Shown: piece by piece, positions 7,364 to 12,892 of the stretch
How the letters are laid out: every line of letters begins with the position of its first letter
Position numbering within the stretch: position 1 is the stretch's first letter
Assembly (NCBI GenBank): GCA_014859075.1
Contig: JACUUW010000037.1
Span: 1 to 12,892 of the forward strand
DNA length: 12,892 nt
From: Desulforudis sp.
GTDB taxonomy: Bacteria; Bacillota; Desulfotomaculia; Desulfotomaculales; Desulforudaceae
Reading direction: 5' to 3'
Made by a program: the position numbers and the translations under genes
The notes under the pieces: model-generated
Databases searched by the model: none
What the model was told of the DNA's origin: nothing
The model's input: the letters and a program-made list of their open reading frames with translations, nothing else

Positions 7364-7469
7364 GTGCCAGGCAGTAACTTATTAACTTATTATTATGTAC
7401 TTGGGGCTTTCCCCTCGTACTATGGCCGTCAATAAGTCAATACGTTAGCAATAAGTTAGTGCCAGGCAC
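7364..7469. repeat. Palindromic repeat element, copy B (long form with inner hairpin)
   Basis: Left arm 7364-7383 and right arm 7450-7469 are 20-bp inverted repeats matching at 18 positions, both built from GTGCC(A)GGCA and TAACTTATT. The 66-base interior contains a second AACTTATT and a hairpin, GTACTTGGGG (7397-7406) with CCCCTCGTAC (7411-7420), eight of ten positions paired, loop CTTT. The size, terminal inverted repeats and lack of a coding frame fit a small non-autonomous element. No target-site duplication is evident. Confidence 0.8.
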
Positions 7470-7489
7470 TCTGGAAGAGGGTGGCAGAG

Positions 7490-7807
7490 TTGTCCGTCGA
7501 AGTGCTCGTCATTGGTGAACACCCGGCCGGAGAGGCGCCTTGCTGAGGGCCGGAAGGCGGGGGCGTGCTGTCCCTGGACGCCCAGTTCAAAATCCTGCAG
7601 GGCTTTCTCCTGAGCAGATACGGGGCGCGAGTATCGGTGATCTACCGCCAGCATACCGCCCTGGAGGACGAGGTACTCAGGCGGCGGGCTTTGCCGCTGC
7701 CAGCCGTAGCGGTCGACGGCGAAATCATCCTGCGGGGGCGGCTCCACGTCCGGGTGATCACCGACCGGCTGACTGCCATGGGTATCAGCGCAACTTCAGA
7801 TAAGTAA
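7490..7807 (+). CDS. Candidate selenoprotein: small thioredoxin-like protein with in-frame TGA after Cys18 (second tandem copy)
   Basis: From the TTG at 7490 (AGAGGGTGG site, five-base gap) the frame reads 18 residues (start LSVEVLVIGEH, end EAPC), then TGA at 7544-7546, then 86 more codons to TAA. Both sides align with the preceding gene: LSVEVLVIGE matches LPVEVLVVGE before the TGA, and about 40 of 80 residues match after it. Read as selenocysteine, the product is 105 aa with Cys18-Sec19. A GC-rich hairpin, GGGCGT (7561-7566) with ACGCCC (7578-7583), lies 14 bases after the TGA. Its loop starts with G, as in bacterial SECIS elements. The first gene has Ser-Phe-Ser around this site. Alternatives are a nonsense-mutated pseudogene, or restart at GTG 7565 giving 80 aa. 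The family is not firmly recognised; a YuzD-like redox fold is inferred. Confidence 0.6.
7561..7583 (+). promoter_or_regulatory. Candidate bacterial SECIS hairpin
   Basis: A six-pair stem, GGGCGT with ACGCCC, encloses an 11-base loop that begins with G. The loop starts 20 bases after the TGA at 7544-7546, a distance known to suit SelB-dependent selenocysteine insertion. In the first tandem copy the same place reads GGCCGT, which breaks the stem with a C-C mismatch. The structure was found by eye, without folding energies. Confidence 0.4.
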
Positions 7808-7888
7808 GGCCCGGAGTCCGGCACCTTCGACTTCCTGGGGTTCACACACTACTGCGGTCAGAGCCGCCAGGGTCGGTTTCACCTGTAA
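7808..7888 (+). pseudogene. Relic of a group II intron reverse transcriptase/maturase
   Basis: Directly after the second small gene's stop, one frame reads GTFDFLGFTHYCGQSRQGRF and then HL and TAA (7820-7888). FDFLGFTHY-(C/W)-x-(K/Q)-SR-x-G is a very characteristic segment near the end of the RT domain of group II intron LtrA-type proteins. Only about 22 codons remain. I see no upstream YADD motif, no maturase or endonuclease domain and no intron RNA domain V in the neighbourhood. The matching codons start at 7820; the bases from 7808 are in frame but less telling. Confidence 0.7.
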
Positions 7889-7927
7889 CTGGTGCCTGAT
7901 GTTGCCGCGGCCGGAGTTGAGTTCCAC

Positions 7928-8359
7928 TCAGTTGATGTCCACCCGGTGGGTTTTCCGCGTCCGGCCCGCCTCTGTCTTCGGGATACGCACCTCCAGCAGC
8001 CCGTTTTCAAACCGCCCGGTCGCCTCCTCCGGCTTGACCTCCACCGGGAGCGGCAGGATGCGCGAAAAGCGCCCGTAAAACCGTTCGTTGTGGATCAGGT
8101 CCTCCTCCTGGATTTCGTGCACCCGGCGGATTTCGCCGCGGATGGAGAGGCTGTCCTTGGTGACGTGCACTTCGATGTCCTCCCGGGAGGGCACGCCCGG
8201 CAACTCGGCCAGCGCCACCACCTCGTCCTCGGTTTGGTGCAGTTCGATCCGCGGCCCGGCGGTCGTCTCGCGCAAACCGGACCGTAAGGAATCCCACATC
8301 CGGTTCATCTGCTCCCGCAGGGTTTGCAGTTCGGGGGGATCCCAGCGTCTCATGCCCAT
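7928..8359 (-). CDS. Hsp20/alpha-crystallin family small heat-shock protein
   Basis: The product is 143 aa. An ATP-independent chaperone of this family binds unfolding proteins in large cytoplasmic oligomers. The alpha-crystallin domain spans about 36-128: PRIELHQTEDEVVALAELPGV at its start (strand region), GRFSRILPLPVEV (96-108) and FENGLLEVRIPK (117-128), the usual closing motif. The N-terminal arm is short and contains the MxxMWDSL-type helix. A C-terminal VDI (140-142) could be the I/V-x-I anchor that joins dimers. The ATG at 8359 has a strong AAAGGAGGT site seven bases upstream. It is transcribed away from the Nudix gene and toward the repeat-rich small genes. Confidence 0.95.
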   Translation of the reverse strand: MGMRRWDPPELQTLREQMNRMWDSLRSGLRETTAGPRIELHQTEDEVVALAELPGVPSREDIEVHVTKDSLSIRGEIRRVHEIQEEDLIHNERFYGRFSRILPLPVEVKPEEATGRFENGLLEVRIPKTEAGRTRKTHRVDIN

Positions 8360-8428
8360 CTGTCCGACCTCCTTTTGGTTTGTTGATCCTTTTCCTTTCC
8401 CCTTTCTATTGTTTCTACCGGATGGCTT

Positions 8429-8456
8429 TCTATACCGGCGACGGGTGAAGTATCAA
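8429..8456 (-). promoter_or_regulatory. Likely sigma-A promoter of hsp20
   Basis: On the minus strand, TTGATA (8451-8456) and TATAGA (8429-8434) are 16 bases apart and lie about 70 bases before the hsp20 start. Just upstream, CGGCGT (8458-8463) and ACGCCG (8467-8472) form a small inverted repeat touching the -35. This could be an operator, but it is not the CIRCE sequence. Confidence 0.45.
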
Positions 8457-8592
8457 GCGGCGTGAAACGCCGGCCTGGAAAATGTCCAGGGGACCACACC
8501 CGGCGGTCTCCGACTGGAGCCGGCAGGTAAACGGTTGTTTGGCGGCGAAAGTGGGTATTTTATACCAGTTAGGAAACGGGAGTGTGTGGAGC

Positions 8593-9135
8593 ATGGAACT
8601 GCGTGAGAAACGACTGGCCTCCAAGTACGTTTTCGAAGGGAAAATCCTGAAGCTGCGGGTGGACACGGTGAGCCTGCCCGATGGGCGGACCGGCACCCGT
8701 GAAGTGGTGGAGTACGCGGGCGCCGTGGCCGTAGTGGCCCTGCACGACGACGGCCGGGTGGTCCTGGTGCGCCAGTACCGTTACCCGGTCGGCGCGGAGT
8801 TGCTGGAAATCCCGGCGGGCAAACTGGAGGCGGGCGAGGACCCGCTGGAAACCGCGCGGCGGGAGCTTTTGGAGGAGACCGGGTACGCCGCCCGGGACTG
8901 GCGCCTACTACGGACGTTTTATTCCACGCCCGGGTTCACCAGTGAGAAGATGCACGTCTTCCTGGCCCGGGGACTCGAAAAAGGACCGGCGGCCACGGAC
9001 GAGGACGAGTTCATCGTGGTGGAGGTCCTGCCCTTTGAACGCACGTTGGAGTTGATTGCGGAGGGGGTGATCTGCGACGGCAAGTCACTGGTCGGGCTGC
9101 TCTCGGTGGCCGCGGAAGATAAAGACCGGTCGTAA
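8593..9135 (+). CDS. Nudix hydrolase, ADP-ribose pyrophosphatase type
   Basis: The product is 180 aa from the ATG at 8593. An in-frame ATG at 8482 would add 37 residues with no ribosome site; GGGAG (8578-8582) fits the shorter start. The Nudix box is perfect: G77-x5-E83-x7-REUxEExGU, ending at Y98 (GKLEAGEDPLETARRELLEETGY), with the catalytic glutamates of REXXEE binding Mg2+. The upstream AGAVAVVAL, QYRYPVGAELLEIPAGK and downstream FYSTPGFTSEKMHVFLA patterns are those of ADP-ribose pyrophosphatases. It probably splits ADP-ribose to AMP and ribose 5-phosphate, clearing a by-product of NAD turnover. It stands alone between divergent hsp20 and convergent minC. Confidence 0.93.
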   Translation: MELREKRLASKYVFEGKILKLRVDTVSLPDGRTGTREVVEYAGAVAVVALHDDGRVVLVRQYRYPVGAELLEIPAGKLEAGEDPLETARRELLEETGYAARDWRLLRTFYSTPGFTSEKMHVFLARGLEKGPAATDEDEFIVVEVLPFERTLELIAEGVICDGKSLVGLLSVAAEDKDRS

Positions 9136-9194
9136 CGGTTAGCCGACCTTGGTCACTGTGCACCATGATTTTGTTTGTTTCCCGCTGTTTATTC

Positions 9195-9827
9195 TCACTC
9201 CGCCGCCTTACCCGCCGGAACCGGGGAGAAGACGATTTTTCCGTCCCGGAGTGCCGCCTGGTGTGGACCCGGCTCGGGACCGGAACCGGGTTCACTGGTG
9301 AGCAGATGGATCCCGGCGATGGAAACGACCGCACCCCTGAAATCCAGGCTTACGACCTTTGCCTGCCGGTTTCCGTGAATGCCGGCCCGGACGGTACCCG
9401 CGCAGTCGCCCAAGACCAACACGTGCCCACCGGCTTCCACCAAGGCACCTGAGTGGATATCCCCCATGATCACCAGATGACCCAGGTCGTTGCGTACCTC
9501 CTGGCCGGAGCGCAAGCCCTTCCAAAGGATGTGGGTGCGGTCACCGGTCGGGGGGCTCTTGGGCCGGGACGGCCGGCAGGGCGGGGCGACGTCGGGCGCG
9601 GGCGCCGGCACCAGGCCGTAACCGGTCAAGAGCAGTTCCAGTTCCTGCTGCTGGTGGATCGGCAAAGATGCCTTTTCGCGGCGCAAAATGAATCGCGCCC
9701 CCTGGAAAAAACCTTTGGCCGACTCCATTTTCTGACACAAAATGTCTTTCAGTTCATCAAAGTCTCCGGTGGTGGGCAGGTAGATCACCAATCCGTGCCG
9801 GGTACCTTTGATCTGTACTTCACTCAT
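9195..9827 (-). CDS. minC: Septum site-determining protein MinC
   Basis: The product is 210 aa. Residues about 1-75 are the N-terminal FtsZ-inhibiting domain (VQIKGTRHGLVIYLP, FDELKDILCQKMESAKGFFQGA). A proline-rich linker (about 73-95) follows, then the right-handed beta-helix C-terminal domain (about 100-195). That domain has LRSGQEVRNDLGHLVIMGD (105-123), the IHSGA-x-VEAGGHVLVLGD turns and VVSIAG (167-172). The RSGQ motif is characteristic of the MinC surface that binds MinD. It blocks FtsZ ring assembly away from midcell. The ATG at 9827 has an AAGGGA site upstream. minD is usually next to it in Firmicutes but is absent on both sides here: the neighbours are a convergent Nudix gene and divergent galT. 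Confidence 0.93.
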   Translation of the reverse strand: MSEVQIKGTRHGLVIYLPTTGDFDELKDILCQKMESAKGFFQGARFILRREKASLPIHQQQELELLLTGYGLVPAPAPDVAPPCRPSRPKSPPTGDRTHILWKGLRSGQEVRNDLGHLVIMGDIHSGALVEAGGHVLVLGDCAGTVRAGIHGNRQAKVVSLDFRGAVVSIAGIHLLTSEPGSGPEPGPHQAALRDGKIVFSPVPAGKAAE

Positions 9828-9982
9828 TGTTGTTCCCTTCTTCGAGAAATTTTTCTTTACTTCCCAATTTCGATCTTAGCTGACTTTTTCCCTTTCACGC
9901 GGCATAAAAAAAACGGATGTCGTAAACCATTATGTAGAATAAGTAAGTCTCAGTGACCGCGTCCGTGAAAGGAGGCCCATAC

Positions 9983-11035
9983 ATGCCGGAATGGCGAAAG
10001 GATCCGGTAGTGGATCGGTGGGTGATAATCGCCACCGAAAGGGCGAAGCGACCTGTCGATTTCCGCTGCCCCCCCGACGAACTTCACCCCGGGAACTGTC
10101 CCTTATGCGTAGGCAATGAAGACAAAACGCCCCCCGAAATCCTGGCTTTCCGCGAGGCTGAATCACCGGCCAACCGACCCGGTTGGTGGGTTCGCGTGGT
10201 TCCCAACAAGTTTCCCGCCGTACGCGCCGATGAACGGTATTACTCCTGGCGCGACGGTGTGTACGAGGCCATGAACGGAATCGGCGTGCACGAAGTCATC
10301 GTGGAGTCAACCGACCACGAGCCCGACCTGATTAACCAGACTGATTACCAAGTCGAGGAAGTGCTGTGGGCTTGGCGCGCCCGTTCACTTGACCTGCGCG
10401 CCGACACGAGACTTAAATACATCCAGATCTTTAAGAACAAGGGCCGGACCGGCGGGGCCTCCTTGGAGCACACACACTCCCAGTTGGTCGGTATACCGAT
10501 GGTTCCGGTGGACGTTTCCCAGGAGTTGGCTGGTTTTCACGAATATCGCCGGAACCGGGGCACCTGCGTTTTTTGCGACATGGTGCAGCAGGAAATCGCC
10601 CGACAGGAACGGGTGGTTATGGAGAATGATCGTTTTGTGTGTTTGAGTCCATATGCCGCCCGGTTTCCGTTCGAAATGTGGATTGTGCCCAAGCACCACC
10701 AGCCCGACTTCGGTCAAATCGGGGAGGAAGACGTCCGGGAGTTGGCCCCGATACTCCGTGGGGCGTTGGGCAAACTCGACGGCACCGTCTGCCAACCGCC
10801 GTACAACATGGTTTTGCACACCGCGCCGATCAACGTGGGCGGGGAAATCTTTTACCATTGGCATTTTGAAATTCTGCCCCGGCTGACCATCTTGGCCGGT
10901 TATGAACTGGGCACCGGTTACTTCATCAACCCGACCCCTCCGGAACTGGCGGCCGAGGCGTTGCGGGAAACAGCCGTCCCGGCTCCGCACCAGATACCGA
11001 CTACATTCAAAGAGGAGGTACTACGGTATGTTTGA
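9983..11035 (+). CDS. galT: GalT-family hexose-1-phosphate uridylyltransferase / sugar-nucleotide phosphorylase
   Basis: The product is 350 aa from the ATG at 9983 (AAAGGAGG, eight-base gap); an in-frame GTG at 9953 is less likely. It is a HIT-superfamily nucleotidyltransferase. Zinc-site candidates are C39 and C42 (CPLC), H112 and H163. The active site is H163-T-H165-S-Q167, matching HPHxQ of E. coli GalT, where the second His is the covalent nucleophile. A second metal site is suggested by H279, H292 and H294 (FYHWHFEILPR); C195/C198 is a further CxxC pair. Classical GalT exchanges UDP between glucose-1-P and galactose-1-P. Here it overlaps glgA by eight bases, with no galK or galE in view, so an NDP-glucose phosphorylase role linked to glycogen is a fair alternative. 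Confidence 0.88.
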   Translation: MPEWRKDPVVDRWVIIATERAKRPVDFRCPPDELHPGNCPLCVGNEDKTPPEILAFREAESPANRPGWWVRVVPNKFPAVRADERYYSWRDGVYEAMNGIGVHEVIVESTDHEPDLINQTDYQVEEVLWAWRARSLDLRADTRLKYIQIFKNKGRTGGASLEHTHSQLVGIPMVPVDVSQELAGFHEYRRNRGTCVFCDMVQQEIARQERVVMENDRFVCLSPYAARFPFEMWIVPKHHQPDFGQIGEEDVRELAPILRGALGKLDGTVCQPPYNMVLHTAPINVGGEIFYHWHFEILPRLTILAGYELGTGYFINPTPPELAAEALRETAVPAPHQIPTTFKEEVLRYV

Positions 11036-12530
11036 CCGTCCGTTGAAGATTCTATTTGTATCTTCGGAGGTGGTCCCCTTCGCCAAAACCGGGGGGCTGG
11101 CCGATGTAGCCGGTTCACTGCCCAAGGCCCTTGCTACCGTGGTTGACCACGGCTTGCCCCACAACGATGTGCGTGTGGTCATGCCCCGCTACAAGTTGAT
11201 CGAGGAAGCCGGATACCTGATGGACTTTCCGGTCTGGTTCGCCGACCGCAACCATGAGGCCATCATTCGTCAGCGCGAAATCGAGGCCTATTTTCAGGGT
11301 GCGCAACAGACCATCCCGGTCTACATGATCGACAACTACCACTACTACTACCGTGACGGAATCTACGTTTTCGACGACGAAGCCGAACGGTTCGGGTTCT
11401 TCTGCAAGGCCGTCCTGGAACTGCTGCCGCGGCTCAACTGGCAGCCGGACGTGATTCACTGCAACGATTGGCAGACCGGACCGATTCCGCTGCTCTTGAA
11501 GACCCAATACGCCGGAGACCCGTTCTACAGCCGGACGGCCACCGTGTATACCATCCACAACCTGCAGTACCAGGGGAACTTCCCGAAGGAGGTGTTGCGC
11601 GTCTTGGGCCTCGGCTCCGAGTATTACCGGCCCGAGGAACTTGAATTCTACGGCACGGTAAGTTTCATGAAGGCCGGGATCAAATACGCCGACGTTCTCA
11701 ACACGGTGAGCCGGGCGTATGCCCGCGAGATTCAAACACCCGAGTACGGACAGCGAATGGAAGGAGTGCTCCGGCAGCGGTCCGACGAACTGTACGGGAT
11801 CATCAACGGTATCAACTATCACGAGTTTGATCCCAAGACCGACCCCCGGCTGCACCGCAACTACGACGCCGCCGGCGCCGAGCACAAAAAGGAAAACAAG
11901 TACGCCCTCCAGCGGGAGATGAATCTGCCGGTCCGGGACGTCCCGGTCTTGGGCTTGATCAGCCGCCTGGTCGACCAGAAGGGTCTGGACTTGATCGCCG
12001 AAATCATAGATGAGCTCATGCGTCTCGACCTTCAGGTGGTCGTCCTGGGTTCCGGGGACAAGCACTACGAAAACATGTTCCGGGAAATGAAGGAGCGATA
12101 CCCCCAGAAGATCGGGGTCCACATCGGGTTTAACGCCGTGCTGGCGCAACGCATCTACGGCGGTTCGGATATGTTTCTGATGCCTTCGCGGTTTGAACCG
12201 TGCGGGCTGGGACAGCTTATCAGTCTGCGTTACGGCACTATTCCGATTGTCCGGGAAACCGGCGGCCTGGCCGACACGGTGAACGAGTACGACCCGGCGA
12301 CCGGGAACGGCAACGGCTTCCGTTTCCGGGAGTACGACGGGCGCGCGCTGTACAGCGCCATCGCCCGGGCTCTGAAACTATACCGTGACGACCGGGAAGT
12401 CTGGAGCCGGTTGGTTCGCAACGCCATGGAGATGGACTTTTCCTGGGCGCGCTCGGCGGTGGAATACCTGCAGCTGTATCGGGAGGCCATCGAAAAAATG
12501 GCGGATCGCAGGGGCATCCGGATCGCCTGA
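11028..12530 (+). CDS. glgA: Glycogen (starch) synthase, GT5 family
   Basis: The product is 500 aa from the ATG at 11028, which has AGAGGAGGT eight bases upstream. Earlier in-frame starts lie inside galT and are not credible. It adds glucose from ADP-glucose to the growing alpha-1,4-glucan. The N-terminal KTGGLADV (20-27) is the ADP-glucose-binding signature. The HCNDWQTG (144-151) and YTIHNLQYQG (174-183) patterns are typical of GT5. In the C-terminal Rossmann half, ISRLVDQKG (311-319) and the RFEPCGLGQL run (388-397; E390, C392, G393) followed by ETGGLADTV (410-418) form the donor site. Length is a little above the common 475-490. It is probably co-translated with galT. glgC, glgB and glgP are not in the window. 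Confidence 0.97.
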   Translation: MFDRPLKILFVSSEVVPFAKTGGLADVAGSLPKALATVVDHGLPHNDVRVVMPRYKLIEEAGYLMDFPVWFADRNHEAIIRQREIEAYFQGAQQTIPVYMIDNYHYYYRDGIYVFDDEAERFGFFCKAVLELLPRLNWQPDVIHCNDWQTGPIPLLLKTQYAGDPFYSRTATVYTIHNLQYQGNFPKEVLRVLGLGSEYYRPEELEFYGTVSFMKAGIKYADVLNTVSRAYAREIQTPEYGQRMEGVLRQRSDELYGIINGINYHEFDPKTDPRLHRNYDAAGAEHKKENKYALQREMNLPVRDVPVLGLISRLVDQKGLDLIAEIIDELMRLDLQVVVLGSGDKHYENMFREMKERYPQKIGVHIGFNAVLAQRIYGGSDMFLMPSRFEPCGLGQLISLRYGTIPIVRETGGLADTVNEYDPATGNGNGFRFREYDGRALYSAIARALKLYRDDREVWSRLVRNAMEMDFSWARSAVEYLQLYREAIEKMADRRGIRIA

Positions 12531-12562
12531 AACCCGCCGACCGCATATAGAACACAGGGGAT

Positions 12563-12589
12563 GGTCACCACATGGTGGCCGTTCTTTTT
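12563..12589 (+). terminator. Rho-independent terminator after glgA
   Basis: GGTCACC (12563-12569) pairs with GGTGGCC (12574-12580) in a seven-pair stem (one G-T) with loop ACAT. It is followed by GTTCTTTTTG. It lies 33 bases after the glgA stop and just before the next promoter. Confidence 0.75.
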
Positions 12590-12590
12590 G

Positions 12591-12620
12591 TTGACAATGA
12601 GAGTTGCGAAGGTTTAGGAT
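12591..12620 (+). promoter_or_regulatory. Likely sigma-A promoter of the M24 peptidase gene
   Basis: A perfect TTGACA (12591-12596) is followed after 18 bases by TAGGAT (12615-12620). It starts immediately after the glgA terminator and about 40 bases before the next gene's ribosome site. Confidence 0.6.
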
Positions 12621-12661
12621 AGTGCAATATATTCCTGTCTTGACTCAGGGGAGGTGTACCG

Positions 12662-12892
12662 ATGACCTTGGGAATCGAACGCCCGCCGGACGAGTACGCC
12701 CGCCGTTGGGCGCGGTTTCAGGAGGTAATGCGTGCCGGCGGCCTGGACGGGGCACTGCTGGTTCAGAGTGCGGACGTGATCTATTTTACGGGCACCTTCC
12801 AGAACGGCCACCTGTACATCCCTTCGACGGGGAAGCCGCTGTTCATGGTGCGCCGGGATTACCATCTCGCGCTGGCCGATGCCGCGGTGGAG
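12662..12892 (+). CDS. M24-family peptidase (Xaa-Pro dipeptidase-like), N-terminal part
   Basis: The frame is open from the ATG at 12662 to the end of the window (77 codons) and continues beyond it. A strong AGGGGAGGTG site ends six bases before the ATG. The visible part (EYARRWARFQEVMRAGGLDG, then ALLVQSADVIYFTGTFQNGHLYIP, then KPLFMVRRDYHLA) is the creatinase N-terminal domain. The pattern helix, (D/G)ALLV, N/ADVxYFTG, KPxxxV(R)R is characteristic of it. In full proteins the metal-binding 'pita-bread' M24 domain follows and cleaves X-Pro bonds; it is not visible here, so the activity rests on the N-domain alone. It has its own promoter, separate from glgA. Confidence 0.85.
   Translation, partial: MTLGIERPPDEYARRWARFQEVMRAGGLDGALLVQSADVIYFTGTFQNGHLYIPSTGKPLFMVRRDYHLALADAAVE

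Noticed and set aside
8504..8522. Hairpin CGG-t-CTCC-GACT-GGAG-CCG before the Nudix gene as terminator or riboswitch
   Set aside because: No T run follows and no known riboswitch core could be matched; short GC stems are expected by chance here.
8593..9135. Nudix start at ATG 8482
   Set aside because: The extra 37 residues show no family similarity and no ribosome site precedes that ATG.
9136..9194. Terminator between the convergent Nudix gene and minC
   Set aside because: GGTCACTGTGCACC gives at best a mismatched stem with a tiny loop; not supportable.
9912..9940. Promoter for galT-glgA with TAGAAT at 9935-9940
   Set aside because: The -10 is acceptable but no convincing -35 is found at the right spacing, so it is not listed as a feature.

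Overview
The window is about 60% GC and tightly packed. Its content suggests an anaerobic, high-GC Firmicute of the Desulfotomaculum/Pelotomaculum/Desulforudis kind. The reasons are haem synthesis by the siroheme (Ahb) route, a three-subunit NADH-linked [FeFe]-hydrogenase, strong AGGAGG-type ribosome sites with frequent TTG/GTG starts, and a MinC of Gram-positive type. This placement is inference; no rRNA or tRNA is present to fix it.

Layout. (1) 1-2798, plus strand: the C-terminal part of a SPASM radical-SAM haem-pathway protein, then ahbA and ahbB (siroheme decarboxylase subunits) and hemL, with the first three genes overlapping. The set covers early (hemL) and late (Ahb) tetrapyrrole steps. 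(2) 2782-6916, plus: hydC-hydB-hydA, an [FeFe]-hydrogenase with a NuoE-like subunit, a NuoF-like flavoprotein and the H-cluster catalytic subunit. It has its own likely promoter and leader. HydB lacks the C-terminal 2[4Fe-4S] domain of many bifurcating enzymes, and HydA has TSCSPGW in place of TSCCPGW. (3) 6911-7888, the unusual part: two divergent tandem copies of a small, probably thioredoxin-fold gene. Each is preceded by a palindromic repeat element built on GTGCCAGGCAC and AACTTATT. The second copy has one in-frame TGA straight after a Cys codon, followed by a plausible bacterial SECIS hairpin, so it may be an undescribed selenoprotein. Right after it lies a 22-codon relic of a group II intron reverse transcriptase. 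(4) 7928-8359, minus: an Hsp20 small heat-shock protein, diverging from (5) 8593-9135, plus: a Nudix ADP-ribose pyrophosphatase. (6) 9195-9827, minus: a solitary minC, diverging from (7) 9983-12530, plus: a GalT-family nucleotidyltransferase overlapping glgA (glycogen synthase), ended by an intrinsic terminator. (8) 12662 to the end, plus: the start of an M24 (Xaa-Pro) peptidase with a recognisable promoter.

How they work together: the Ahb/HemL block makes haem for respiratory cytochromes, and HydABC exchanges electrons between H2 and NAD(H), possibly with ferredoxin. GalT and GlgA are probably co-translated for sugar-nucleotide and glycogen metabolism. The repeat-flanked gene pair directly after hydA has no assigned function. 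Its position and possible Cys-Sec pair suggest redox work, but this is unproven.
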